The notes: generated by a model not told the origin, from the sequence alone. A DNA stretch of 64,000 nucleotides from Straminergon stramineum (GCA_963920665.1 OY987265.1:12653001-12717000); one strand, 5' to 3'; positions 12,501 to 24,969 are shown, counted from the stretch's first letter. Program-made: numbers and translations.

Positions 12501-15358
12501 TTAAGACATTCTTGTTGGGTTTGTGTGGATCAGCTGAGACCACTACAAGGTAGCCTCGAAACCAGGCAACGAACTGCTTACTTCCTTCAAACGCCCAACA
12601 GGGTCCCCGGCCATCTACTTCATAGAAATATACCGCCTCTGGGCGCCCAACCACAAGGTCCTGTCAAAAATCAATCAATTCCTGATAAGAGTTCCATGAC
12701 CGTATCAACTAGTGATGTGCAGGTGTTAACCCTTAGTGCCTGAACTAGACATAGAAAGTCCACTTCAGAAGCTAATAGCCAATTACCAAAACATACTCCT
12801 ACCATTCAAAATGTAGAGCATGGTTTCCTCTTCTCATTGGTATATTTGCTACCTTCCTTAAAACTGCCTAAATGAAAGACATAGAAATAGTTACTTTGGG
12901 TATTTAGGCACTTGGGTGTAAACAAAGGATATCTGAAATATACATTCCTGCTTCATTTAAACCCTGAGTGCTAGAAGTAAAAATTGGAAGTCCATTTTGA
13001 AGCTCGTAGGCAATTACAGAAAATTCCAAAATTGCTTCTTGCTGTTGGTATATATTGCAACCTTCCTTGAGACTTCTTAAGTGATTTATTTCCACTCCTA
13101 TAAATATGGAAGCAACCCGATTAGGGCGATTTAGGCACTTTAGGGTTGGCACATTAGGACTTCGGGGGTTCACTTATCCTTGCTACAATATCTTAAAGGT
13201 AAAGGTAGTTCATTTATTGGCTCTGGGCTGAAGGAGAGGAGGCTTTGTTTTAAAAAAAACTACATCAATTGTGAATGTGGGGAAGTTAGAGTAGGCCCTC
13301 ACTCGAAAAGCAAGTCAAAGCTACAGTGTGATACGGTTTGGGTAATATTCACGAAGATGCCAAGATATGATATTGAATAGAAAGTGCATACACTAACAAT
13401 ACCCTGATCAACATTAAACTTAATTTCAATTTAATCTCCACACTGAATTAACATATTTTCAATTCTAAATTTAGAAAAATTACAGCACCTCTCATAGCAA
13501 AAACTGCTTGGTCAACAAGCATAGATTTCAGATTCCCTCAATTGCGCAACACAAGTATCAAACTCTTCCAGAACTTCAAAAACCTCAGAATTCAAAAATA
13601 AATAAATAAATCGTATCAAGATCGATATCCACTGACCTGATTATCACTCATTGCAACACACCGTCCTTCTGCGCCAAGTTGATCAATAACGTTTTTCTGC
13701 GGTGATTGGTTGTGCATATCAAAGAGGTTCACAGATGAAGTGGTCACAGCGAAAAGCTGGAGAATTTGACCTTCAACGCGGAAACCCAGGCCCGTCACAG
13801 CAGAGGCCGGCCGTTGACCATCAGTGGCAGCGGGATCCACTGAAAGCCTCAGCCTCGTGACACGGTTCCGGGCAATATCACCTCGTATGCAGTAGATTTC
13901 ACCTGAGTCAAGCCCTATGCAAACGAGTAGAATTGGAGGAGCCTCCTCGTACACCAAAAACGACGTAATCTGGTGATCCAAGCCAACTCAATCCGTTATG
14001 ACATATAACTGCTTTTTCTCTCAAAAATCTCATAGTTCAACTACAAAGTGAAGCTGCTGAACCCTAAATTGTTGATATTACATGTTCGGATGCAACGAAA
14101 GTGACTTTAAAACGTCTGAAATCTTCTTCAAACAAACCAGTTGAAATTGTGACTCACGAAATGACAACGGAAGTGACTCTAGACCAAAACCTTAAAGATT
14201 GGACAAACCATGATTGGGCAAAAGCCTTTAGAATTTTCATTATATCACAGTGCGCCCTACACCACTAATATCAAATGGTGTAAGAATAATCATAAGTGAA
14301 ACTCTTTTGATTGTGCATCAAGAAACGAATTTTGCAGTTCACAGACCCGAGCTTCCGGATACTTGGAGTCAAAAACGCGGATCGAGCGGACGCACGCAGG
14401 TCCAGTGGTACTAGAGCCTTCGGGTTGTATCTTGTCCAGGTCCCACATCTTCAGGTACAACCCCAACGCAGGCGCCTCGTCATCACCGAGAGATATCAAA
14501 ACATGCCGTTGCTGTGACACAAACATCAATCCTCATAAGTAAAAAAACGACCCAATTCCTCTCCAAAAACATTCAGAATTCAAAATCATGACTCATGAAA
14601 TGCCACTTGAAGCGATCATTGACCAATTTTTTTTAAAATTGGACAAGGATCGATTTTATAGAAGAGTTTAGAATTCGTTAAATTTGAATATTCATTACAT
14701 CACAGTGCGCACTACAACAACTGATATCAAACCGTAATTCGAAATACCCCTAACTCCCAAAATTCAAAAATAAAACCCTAATTCATAAAAACAGGGCTGT
14801 GATCCCAGAGGGATGCAAAACGTGTCATTGCTGTAAGACCGAAAAACACCAAAACCAGTCTTTGTAAGATAAAAAGCGTATGAAATTCTCAAAAAAATTT
14901 ATAAGAGACCAGAAATCAATCAAAACTGCGCCTCAAGAAATGACACTTGAAGTGATCTTTGGCCAAATTTTTTAAAACTAGGATAAGGATCGATGATTTA
15001 GAGTCTGGAGTTAGTTAAATTTGAGTTTTCCTTACACTGCGGTGCGCCCTAAAACTACCAATATCAAACTGGATTCGAATAATCACGACTAAAACCCTAA
15101 TTCACAAAAAACAGAGCTTTCATCACCGAGGGATGCTACCTTCAGCTGCTGGATATGGAAGACGCGTTCGGAATGCGCCTGAAAGCTGTAGTTGAGCTTC
15201 AAACCCCGATCGAGCACATGCAGCATGCCGTCTTCGGCGCCGAGGACGATCTGGCCTCGTCCGCTGGTACTGCACACCACCTTCTCCTTCACCTCCTCCG
15301 CCACCGCCGGCCCCGCGGCCTTCTCTTCGAAGAACTGGAACTTCCGCCATTGATACAT
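9587..15358 (-). CDS. VPS11: Vacuolar protein sorting-associated protein 11 (HOPS/CORVET core subunit)
   Basis: VPS11 is a core subunit of the HOPS and CORVET tethering complexes that drive fusion at late endosome and vacuole. Exons in order: 15358-15140, 14511-14347, 13969-13637, 12660-12307, 12198-10597, 9973-9587. All junctions are phase 0 and give 1019 residues. The start MYQWRKFQFFEEK is the plant VPS11 start. Residues 1 to about 355 form the WD/beta-propeller part, with VGRPEAVYFYEVDGRGPCW strongly plant-like. Residues 360-890 are clathrin-repeat alpha-solenoid (VMRKYGDHLYGKQ, HTTLLLNCYTKLKDV). A C-terminal RING-H2 has C916, C919, C932, H934, H937, C940, C948, C951. The protein is longer than the roughly 930 residues I know for Arabidopsis. 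The extra length is an acidic, low-complexity insertion at about 620-730 that holds three AAGGQVI repeats. Exon 2 uses a GTCTGT donor, weak but in frame. Confidence 0.96.
11230..11292 (-). repeat. Three tandem 21-bp coding repeats in VPS11
   Basis: Three 21-bp units (11230-11250, 11251-11271, 11272-11292) encode AAGGQVI three times, at residues 660-680. The units differ at synonymous sites, so the peptide is kept while the DNA drifts. They lie in the linker insertion of the alpha-solenoid. Confidence 0.85.
12726..12922. mobile_element. Short TTAA-type inverted-repeat element in VPS11 intron 3 (copy A)
   Basis: The left end TTAACCCTTAGTGCCTGAAC faces a right end TTTAGGCACTTGGGTGTAA. Shared interior words with copy B at 12957 (AAGTCCA, GGTATAT, CCTTCCTT) show they are paralogues of about 195 bp. 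Confidence 0.55.
12957..13148. mobile_element. Short TTAA-type inverted-repeat element in VPS11 intron 3 (copy B)
   Basis: The left end TTAAACCCTGAGTGCTAG faces a right end TTTAGGCACTTTAGGGTTGG, where the last TTAA has decayed to TTGG. It lies 34 bp from copy A in the same orientation. Confidence 0.5.
14150..15139. repeat. Diverged tandem repeats in VPS11 introns 1-2 with exon 2 remnants
   Basis: A block beginning (C)TCATGAAATGACACTTGAAG and ending near ACAGTGCGCCCTA..ACTAATATCAAA recurs at about 14150, 14585 and 14925. The intron 1 copies carry decayed versions of the 5' part of exon 2: around 14800-14860 (GAGGGATGCAAAACGTGTCA against GAGATATCAAAACATGCCG in the true exon) and just after the exon 1 donor near 15120-15139. 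Confidence 0.6.
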
Positions 15359-16313
15359 TGCGCACAATCTCCCAATCGCCTTATCTAACCCCTAGTCGTG
15401 GAATTCCATTCACAAAGGTTCAACAAAACAATCGCCTTCGCACTAATTCAGAGAATTCATTCACCGATGCGAGGTTCTTCTTCTTCATCTTCTAGATTAG
15501 AGGAGTTTACTATCTATGAATTTGGTTCGTGAGAGAAGAGGTGCCGGAGAGATTAATGGACGCTCTGGGAGGCACTCGTCCGCCATAGCTAGCAAGCTTG
15601 GCGAGTCCCTGCACAACAGGGTCTTGCCGGATGCCGGCTGGCGGTCCAAGCAGAGGGGGTACTGGTGGGCTGGATGATTCGCTTAGGCCCGGTTCACACC
15701 AAATCCAGAGGTGAGGGGGGCCAAAGTTTTGAAGGTTTTGATTGGCTGAAATCGAGGAAAATGGATTTACACCATAAAATGAGAGGTCGATTCATGGGTC
15801 TCCAAGAAGGCCCACTAACATGGAGCGCATTTATTCTCAAGTGACAACAAAAATCCTCAAATTTTGAGCACCCTAAATTATAGTATGATTTACCTCGAAA
15901 GGTAGATTTGACTGAATTTCTAGAGGTCCTTGTTAAATAATGTTACTTTTTACTATTTTATTCCATTTCCTACCTTCTTGATAGTTTAGACCAATCTAAA
16001 GGTTATAACTTCTAAAGGAGGACTTCTCAATTGCAAATTTAGGGACTTGGAGAGAGACACTTCTCAATTTTTTAGCCCACTTATTCATTAGGAGAAAAAT
16101 GAAGCCATTGAGTTTTCTTACTATTTTTAATACAATTGAGGTGTGTATGAAGGTGGCTACATCATCATTAATCCCACCATGTAGGAACACTTGTGGCTAG
16201 TTAGTGTATAAGAGGCTTGTGCTCAATCCTCTATAAAAGAGCCACCATGAACCATGATTTCCTAGTAATATAGAGCATCTCTATTTCAAATTGTGGACCA
16301 TTGATTTATAAAA
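15359..16313. other. Upstream flank of VPS11
   Basis: GC-richer to about 15700, which fits a 5' UTR and promoter of VPS11 on the minus strand. It then becomes AT-rich with no gene. Confidence 0.4.
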
Positions 16314-16860
16314 TCACCAACAACGCTAGCATGTGAGCTTAGAAATGCAAGCCTATGAGCCTTGAGCCTAGGTATAAGTAGATATTCTACAACTATTGAA
16401 GGTGTTTATAACATACATACTTATAATATAAACATACTAAAATCATAGAAGGCGCTTGTAACATAGGTACCTATAATATAAATATATTATAACTAGGAAA
16501 GGTGCCTGTAACATAGGTACCTAAAACATAAACACCCATAATATAATCAAGCACTTATTATATAAACATCCTATAACTAGGGAAGGTGCTTATGACATAG
16601 ATACTTACAACATAGACACCTATAATATAAACATCCTATAACTATGGAAGGTATTTATAACATAGGTACCTACAACATAGACACCTATAATATGAACATC
16701 CTATAACCACGGAAGGTGTTTACAACATAGGTACCTACAACATAGACACCTATAATTATAAACATCCCCTAACTATAGAAGGTACCTATAATATAGGAGC
16801 CTAGGCTCCTAAGGTCATAGCTCAAGATCCTAAGCTCACATACTAGCAACGGTGCAATTA
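16314..16860. mobile_element. Foldback element with internal 65-bp minisatellite
   Basis: The left arm GCTAGCATGTGAGCTTAG (16325-16342) is the near-perfect inverse of the right arm CTAAGCTCACATACTAGC (16830-16847), with similarity extending some 25 bp on either side. Between them lie about six or seven copies of a unit of about 65 bp built on GAAGGTGTTTATAACATAGG, TACCTACAACATAGACACC and TATAATATAAACATCC. A shorter relative is at 43570-43815. Confidence 0.7.
16390..16800. repeat. Tandem minisatellite, ~65-bp unit
   Basis: The two clearest adjacent units are exactly 65 bp long and differ at few positions. Flanking units are shorter and more diverged. No open frame runs through them. Confidence 0.75.
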
Positions 16861-17934
16861 GCTAGTGAGTTGGAAAGACTCTTCATATCCAAGTTGACTC
16901 TTTTGGGATTCAATTTTTTCCTAATGTGGTGTAAATTGGACCTTAGACTCACTATGACAATAAGTTTGCACTCTTACTATACCAAAAAGTAGCTCATTAC
17001 AAGGGTTTCTATCCCTATAGCGTTGATTTGTTGTTTTTATAAGATGGGTGCTCAAATTTCCTCGACTCCTTACAATAATTTTTGACAATGCCAAGCTTCT
17101 TCTCCTATGATCCAAAGCCAATAAATTCACATTCTTCATGTTCGTGATAAATTGTTGAAAGTCACCAATAGTAAGACCCATTGACAAACCTTCTATAGTT
17201 GCACACATTCAAACTTATTGGGTTCATAGTTTTTTGTTTAACATTTTTTTTAAAGAAAAATTAAGGAATATTTCATATATATTCTTGTATTGAAACAAAA
17301 TTTATATATTTTTATTGTAAACTACAAAATAAATTTAGATAATGTCAATCTTGTCCTTTTGGATGTTAATATAGTTTTCTTAAGCTTTAATTCTAGAAGG
17401 TCACTATGAACATTTTGGGTTCAATGGAAGATATTTAAGGTTACGATATATACAAAGATTACACCTATCCGATTAGTGATTATATCAGACCAAATCATTT
17501 TTAGTGACTACTTTAGTGATAGGTCTTATTCTTTTAGGGTTAAAGGTCTAAACTAGGTACTTGGGTGTATTTTTTAGTGTACTTTTAAAAAATTGATTTT
17601 CAATTAAGATTGATTACAAACTCTGTTACATTCTATAGTGTGCCTCAAGATTGTTGGAAATTAGTGATTTCCTTATTGAATGTATTAACTTCATGACTCT
17701 ATCCGTAGAATTCATAAAATTGTCAATTGTAGTCCAATTTGAATCCTTTCAACTCCATTCTACATCCAACTTGTTCCTATGCTAATTGAGTATAGTTTTT
17801 GCTACATTTGGATAGTTTTGAGTGGACATATGGCCAACTACAAGGAGCACTTTTGGGCTTAAATGAATTGATTAAAGGTCATCCTAACTTACCAAGATTA
17901 TATTCTTCATATTTACAATCTTTGTTAACCCCTA

Positions 17935-18857
17935 AAGGACCAAACTCTGTTTTTTGGCAACATAGTGATTTTGGGCAGCTCACTATGAATGGAGTTTTCT
18001 TTTTTTTTACTTGAAATTTTCACACAATATGTGCCTAAGGAGTAGCTTTAGGGCCCAACAATTTTCATAATTTTGGACTACATAGTTCAAAAGTTATTGC
18101 ATGATAAGTAAATTTCATTGATCTTTGGGCAACCCAAAAATTTCTTAAAGAAACACATTTTTAAGAAATAAAAATCTGAAATTGGTTTTCTAGATTTATA
18201 TATACATATAAGGCTTTGAATCATTCCATTGTGATTAATGAGATGAAAGTTATGAGGAGTTTAAGTTTGTGGGCAATTTCGGATTCTCTACTCTGAAATA
18301 AACTTTGAAGCCATTTATTTAACTCAATTTTCAATATTTTTGGAAAAAAATAAAATCATAGGATGTATATTGTTTATTACAACATTACAACCATTGGGAT
18401 TGGCACTTTTCAATTCCATAATTAAATCCTTAACAATTTAGTATTTTGAATCATTCTCTACTTCTTTGTACTTACTATTTTTTTTCCTATATGTTGTACA
18501 ATTCCAAATGATCTGAAATTTTTCAAGCATGTAGCCAACTTTCCTTGAAGAATGAATTTGAAGAGTAACCACCATTTTGGAATTTTTTTCATACAAATGT
18601 GGCCTTGTGAAATGCAGCTGCCCGTTTTTTCACAGGCCCCAAAAAGGATTTTGTCACTTCAAACGCTAATATCTTACAATCTACATGGTGGAAATTTCTG
18701 AAATTTTTTCCACATCTTCTTAAATCAGTGTACTACAATATCTTATGGTTACAGGTTTTCAGAAATGTGTTTTTTCCTAAAATCAGGTACTTGTAAAAGA
18801 AATGATAGTTTTGGAGCATTTTTGGAGAAAATATAGCTTGAAACATTTAAAGGTTAA
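17935..18857. mobile_element. TTAA-flanked terminal-inverted-repeat element (copy 2)
   Basis: Ends are TTAA-CCCCTAAAGGACC and CATTTAAAGG-TTAA. The interior is collinear with copy 1 at 110-1042 over nearly its whole length, by eye at roughly 80-90% identity. No coding capacity. Confidence 0.75.
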
Positions 18858-20744
18858 GGATTTCCTTCCTTGCATATTGCCAAGATTGTAAAAGATAGCC
18901 AAACCAAAAGAAGATCAAAAGGTTCTTCATCTTCCTATGTTATTACTAATTTGAATTACTAGAGGAGAAAAAAACCTCTGGATTGTTGATCCTCCATGGA
19001 CGACTTGTTGAGCTCTCACCTCTCTACTTACCATTTAAGGTTAAAGCATTGAAGAGAAAAAATTCTTGTAAAAATCACAAATATTCAATCTACAATTGAT
19101 TTTAAAAGTAATTTTTTATTTTGGGCTTCACATATTATAGAAAAATATTGGTTCATGTACTAGTTGATTTAGCCATATAAATATGATTTATGGATCATAT
19201 TTTACAGCTATTGTTTAAGAGTCATCATTAAATTATTATTCTAAGTTGCATTTTATAATACATACTTACAATTTTGGAAATCTACTACCCCTGGTCCTTC
19301 AGGGATTAAAGAAGCAACCTCAATAGCAGATGCATGTCATGGAATTGACCATGTGTTGTCCAATTAGACAAGCTCGACATGAACTTCCTGTGTTTAAAAA
19401 AAAAAGTATTTGATGTGAATAAACAACCTCCCAACTTCATTGCACCTTTCATTAACCCCTAAGTGCCATGAAGTGGCCATAATTTGGATGATGAATAGAG
19501 TGCTTGAAGATGATGATGTTTTTTTTCAAGAAATTTTCATTCATCCACAATAATACTTGAATTTCAAGACCTAGTTCATGTTCTATTGTTGACTGAGAGT
19601 TGAAAATTCAAGTAATTCAAAGCTCTAACACAAGCAAAGTCTATAGAACTCTCATTCTCCTAGTAATTGGAGTCAACGAAGGCCTTGCAACAATTAATGC
19701 CCTAGCTTAGTGAATGAAAAGAAAAACATGCATTTTCAAGGAATACTAGTACAATGCACTAACTAAATGAATTAGAACCTACACAAAATAGTGAAATTAG
19801 GTTGCCCCATACTAATTTCTTGACATGTCTTAAATATTTTCTGTTATAATACAAGAATGGACTACTTTTGAATTAGGTTATGTTGTAATTGGGACTCATA
19901 AATTTCTATGTATACAAATGGAAATATCTACAGAGGTATTTGTTGACTTAGACGGTTTGTAAAGTAACTTTTTTGGAGTAAGATAATATAAACTATTAGG
20001 GCAAGTTTTCTTTCCAAATCTAGCTTTTTGGTGTTTTTCAACTTAGTGAGGGGTCATAAAATCTAAGGTTTTGTCCATAATTCATGGACAAGTCCATAAT
20101 TAGTTAAATAGAGGTTAAATGTTGAAGGCCTTTTTGAGCTTCTCTGAATTTGCTCTAAATTGAACAAAAAGCCAACATTTTGATAAGTTCTATCAATTTC
20201 TTTTGATTTTGGTAATCGTACAAATTCAAACTAGACATGTTAGAGATCATATGGGAGAAGAAAATTCAACACTATTACTTATAGATTGAAAGATTATAAT
20301 TTTTGACCATGAGGGTGTTAAAATTGTGAAAGTGATTTGAAGTCTTTTAGTCCTCTTTTCACATGTCAATCTAAAAATTTGGTCACCAAAAAATACAAAG
20401 TGAAAGGGTGTAACTCCAATTAATTTATGATTTTTCAAAATCTACTCTACAATTTTTTTAAATAAAATTTTCATATGATTATTTCTCCAAGACCTACTAT
20501 GTATTTGAGATTCATTTTTTCAAGAGCCCTCAACAATAGAAAATCAAGATTTGCAATGGACATCCTTGCACAAAATCTTGAATAGAAAAACCACTATCAT
20601 TCTTTTTCAAAATCAAATTTTTGATGCTAAAACTAGACTTCAAAAAGAATTTTTCAAAAATACAAACTACTAAAAGTAGTTTTTTGGTTTGGTTTTATTT
20701 AACTTCAAAATATTGTTGACACCAAAATTTGGTGCCTCAAACAT
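18858..20744. other. Repeat-derived spacer with partial element ends
   Basis: No gene. It contains an isolated right end near 19281-19310 (CTGGTCCTTCAGGGATTAA), an isolated left end at 19452 (TTAACCCCTAAGTGCC), and the LTR-like repeat at 19794-19985. These look like the remains of nested or broken elements. Confidence 0.5.
19794..19985 (+). repeat. Dispersed repeat, partner of 61777-61990
   Basis: It starts GAAATTAGGTTGCCCCA and includes TTTTGAATTAGGTTATGTTG and ATTGGGACTCATAAATTTC. The reverse complement of 61777-61990 follows it collinearly for about 190 bp. A TATACAAATGG word resembles an LTR promoter, but the class is unsure. Confidence 0.55.
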
Positions 20745-21567
20745 TTAACCCCTAACTACCCAATCAACCATATATGGTCGATTTGAAATTTTAGGCCCAT
20801 TTCTATGTGGGTAGTTAAATTCCTATGATTGGTTTAAAAAAAATTTCGAGCAGTTTTGAGGGTTAACTATGGAAAACTTTCATTTTTCATTGAAAAAAGT
20901 ACATATTCAATTATTGAGAAGTCTTCAAAGGCATATGTGTACTAAAAGTATAGTGTAAAGCTTGCTAATTTTACTTCATTTCCCAGCTTTATGCAAAGCT
21001 TGGCAATTTCATTTGATTTGAGATCTAAGAAATTGTACTTATCCATTTGCTTTGAGAATGATCCCAGTGAAAAGTTTAAAGTCTTTCATGATTTTCACCA
21101 TTGAAAATTTCAATATGCAAGTGTTTATTTGAAGCTATTTGCAATTTCTACTTATAAACAAAAATTACATTTCAACAATTGCAAGGTGGATTGTGTAATG
21201 AGTTTGATGTCTTTTCATTTGAAATTAAGTTTTTTGGAAGTGAATTTTAGTGTGCTAACATTCTTTGAGGTTGGTCATGTTACCTCCAATCCCCAAAAAC
21301 ATATATATGCAAATTTTTGAAACATTGTGGACAAAGACAACGTCGTACTAAAAATAGAAAATGTATATTTCCCTTGGTATAATCTCACAACTCCTAGGAA
21401 ATTTCGCACTCAAAATTGGTGTGCATACTAATAAACAAGCTCTATTAACATCTATACTGTTAGATTTGGAAAAAAAACAATTTTGCTTCATTGAGGATAA
21501 CTACAAGCCAATGCTCTTTTTTCATAGTCAAAACACACTTGAAAAGGCTTGGGCATTTAGGGGTTAA
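20745..21567. mobile_element. TTAA-flanked terminal-inverted-repeat element
   Basis: The left end is TTAA-CCCCTAACTACCC and the right end GGGCATTTAGGGG-TTAA, 823 bp including both TTAA. The interior differs from copies 1-3, so it is another subfamily. No transposase frame. Confidence 0.7.
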
Positions 21568-21900
21568 GGGTTAAGTTGTAGACCTTGGAAGGTTTCTATC
21601 AAAAGACATAACATTATATGATTTTAATATTAATGTCCCAAATGAAGGTATTAATAAAAAGTAGTCAATATCCCTCTTTAAGATTTTTAAACTCATTCTA
21701 TTGACTCTCTAACTCTTATATTCTTGTATTGTTCCTATATTTGTGGTGTACAAGAAACATAAGGAAAACCTTTCCATAAATAATAAGAATGGATTGCATT
21801 GATTGTACATGGAAAGAAATTTCCATGAAATCAATAGACATAGATCCATAACTTGATATTTACTTTTTTCACAAGACATTCCTTCCTAATGTAACTTCTA

Positions 21901-22825
21901 TTATCCCCTGAAGTCCCAAGGCCACTTTTTTTTTTGTCAAAAACGACTCAAAACTGCCAATTCTGCTGCATTCACCCAAGAAAATAGAAAAAATATTTTT
22001 TTAAGATTCTATCTGTAGGATCTTATACTTCACTAGTCTTAGATCATGTGGTAAAAATTTCATGAAGTTTGATCTTACAAATTAGAAGATACCATCATTC
22101 AAAGTTGGAATTTTTAGTTCTTTTTTAACATTGGCTTGCAATTTTAGATGACTTTGATTGCCATTTATGAAAAAAAAATTGCACTAAAGACTTTGAATTC
22201 AAAAAAAAATTTGTGGAAAAATTGAGGTGAAAGTCTAAGAAAAAAATTTCAAGAAAAACATACTTGATTTTTACTGTTTATAAAATTGTTAAGTAGAAGT
22301 AGGTCCAAAATTGAAAGAAAAAGTAAATTGTTAATATCTCTAAGATGGGATTGGAACACTATAATCCCAATGGTAAAATTTTTTTAGAAAGAAAACTTAA
22401 CCTTATCAAAAAAAATTTGGAAAAATTGTGAAAATTGCATTTAGAAATGAATCCTATAAGTTTATTTTTCAAGAAGATGCTCTAATTGCCTGAAAAATAA
22501 GATTGTCCATAACTTTCACATAACAAATCCAAATGAAATGAATCAAATCTTCCCATGTAGATAAAATTATAGTATATGAGAGACTAATTTTAAAAATTCT
22601 TTTTTGTGTGAGAAGATTTCTACTTGTGGCACTGAAAAAAAGGACTTTTTGTGCCATAACTTCTTCTCCCGAGCACTAAATGAAATAAAAATTATATTTC
22701 TAGAAAGCTATTGAGTTTTTCTATCTTCACAAAAGTTTCAAAAATCAGGATGAATATTGAGACCATAGGAGCCTGTCCCAAATCAATTTTGTCCCTCGAG
22801 GGGACAATGGGACTTCAAGGGTTAT
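21901..22825. mobile_element. TTAT-flanked member of the TTAA element family
   Basis: The left end is TTAT-CCCCTGAAGTCCCAAGG and the right end TGGGACTTCAAGGG-TTAT. The flank is TTAT on both sides in direct orientation. A direct TTAT is not palindromic, so it can be read as a true 4-bp target duplication. Confidence 0.65.
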
Positions 22826-23380
22826 GGGAAAAATCAAAATTATATCAATCCTTTTAATTATTTGTGTGTTGAACCATCATATTATTCCAATTGCATTCTT
22901 TTTAATCCCTAAAGGGCAAAGGAGCCTACTTTGGGATTTTTGAGAATTCAAGCAAGATTTGCGAACTTCATAATTTGAAATTTTTGCAAGAAATTTTTAA
23001 GATGATGCTACTCATTATATGAATCTACATGTTAAGCTTTATTCTATATTATTACGATAATTATTGCAAAAGTTAGAATAGTTTTTTTGATTTCAATGTT
23101 CATGTCAAACCAAACAACAAAAGAAATATTTAAAAAAATTATTAATTGTTTTTTGAGATTTTATAGATTGATACTAGTGAATTCTATGTCATTGCCACAT
23201 CCAAAACCAAAGTAAAAGTGATTTTCTCATTTTTTAATTCATATAAATTTCAAAATTCAATCATTTTCACACTAAAGGTGCCAATGCCATGAAACAAAGC
23301 CCATGCACCCCTCCTTTCCAAGGGCTTTGTGATGGTACCAAGAATGCAACCGGAGAATGTATAGTCCAGGAGATCTCAAC
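22826..23380. other. AT-rich spacer
   Basis: No gene. A lone left end TTAATCCCTAAAGGGC at 22902 has no clear partner. Confidence 0.5.
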
Positions 23381-24330
23381 TTAACCCTAAAGGACCAAAC
23401 GGCATTTTTTGGCAACATAGCAATTTAGGGCAACTCCCTACAAATAGAATTTTTATTTTTTTTCTTTGAAATTTTCACACAACATGTGCCCAAGGAGAAG
23501 CTTTAAGGCCCAACAATTTTCATAACTTTTGAATACATGGTTAAAAAGTTAGTGTATGATATGTAGTTTTTAGTACTCGGCGGGTAGCTCAGCAGCAAAA
23601 AAAACTTCTTTAGAAAACACTTTTTCTTAAAGGAAAAATTTTAAACTAGTTTTCTAGATTTATATACACATAGAAAGCTTTGAATAATTCAATTTTGATT
23701 TATGAGATGAAAGTTATGAAGAGTTTTAGTTGTGGGTAGTTTGTAGGTAGTAATGGAATGTCCACTCTAAAAGAAACTTTGAAGACCTTTATTTAATTCA
23801 ATTTTCAATATTTTTGAAAATATATCTATATATAGGTGTATATTGTTTATGACAACATTAAAACCATTGGGATTGGAATTTTTCAATTCCATAAATAAAT
23901 TGTTAACAATTTAGTATTTTGAATCATTCTCTACTTCTATCTACTTCATATTTTTTTCTTGTATGTTGTACAATTCCAAATGATCTGAATTTTTTCAAGC
24001 ATTTAGCCAACTTGCCTTGAAGAATGAATCCAAAGAGTTTCAACCATTTTGGACATTTTTTCATAATGATCTGACCTTGTGAAGTGCAATTGCCCAGGGT
24101 TTGGGCCGGCCAAAAAAAGGCCTTTTGACAATTCAAATGCTAATATCTTGCAATCTACATGGTGGAAATTTTTGGAATTTTTTCCACATCTTCTCAAACC
24201 AATGTACTACAAGATCCTATGGTTACATGTGTCCAAAAATATTTGTTTTCTAAAATTTGATTCTTGTACTAGAAATCGTAGTTTTGGAATGTTTTTGGTG
24301 AAAATATAGTTAAATACATTTAGAGGTTAA
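23381..24330. mobile_element. TTAA-flanked terminal-inverted-repeat element (copy 3)
   Basis: Ends are TTAA-CCCTAAAGGACC and CATTTAGAGG-TTAA. It is collinear with copies 1 and 2 but the most diverged of the three. The GGGTAGCTCAGCAGC word inside near 23581 is not a tRNA. Confidence 0.72.
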
Positions 24331-24969
24331 GGTATGGATCTACTCAAAAATATTTGAACTATTCAATTTTGAATAATGAAGTTAAAGTTATGAGAAGTTT
24401 TATTTTGTAGGCAACGAAGGTAGAAAAAATATATAAAGTCATCTTTTGCTTTCAATTTTGAAAATTTTCAAATAAAAATAAAAATAAATGATATTCATTG
24501 TTTACTAGAACATACATTCTCACCATGAGGATTAAAAATTTTCAATTTTAGAATTTTGATGGTTAAATATTTTTACATATGTTTTCAACATATTTTCCAT
24601 CATATTGACTAAATGCAAGTTATAGGACATACAAGTTTTTTCTAAATGTTGAAAGAAAAAACTTCACATTTTAAAATTCAAGCACATTGAACTTACAATG
24701 GGTGGAGATATTCACTTAAAATTTTTGGGACAATGTACTTGAACAAGTTAACTAAGGATCCTAGAAGTGGCTTTGTTAAAATATGAATATTGATAAAGAT
24801 TTTGATCTTGCTCTAAGGATGAGTATTTTGAAGTAGTTTTGGGCCTCTAAACATGTTGATCCTTTTAGGGGGTAACCAAGGTATTAGTACTAGCATCACT
24901 CCCTTAACTAGTAGTTCTAGATGGAACTTAATGTGAACAAGCCCTTAATTCACGCTAGCCCAACAACAA

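Noticed and set aside
15123..15365. Second minus-strand frame over VPS11 exon 1, rich in Gly and Arg
   Set aside because: The overlapping frame gives the conserved MYQWRKFQFFEE start and joins in phase to exon 2; this one is its shifted shadow.
16390..16800. The repeated units as a possible CRISPR array
   Set aside because: The units are long, diverged and contiguous, without constant repeats separated by unique spacers, and the host is a eukaryote.
23575..23600. GGCGGGTAGCTCAGCAGC looks like the 5' part of a tRNA
   Set aside because: It lies inside a TTAA element copy. The following sequence is poly-A-rich, with no anticodon arm, T arm or matching acceptor strand.
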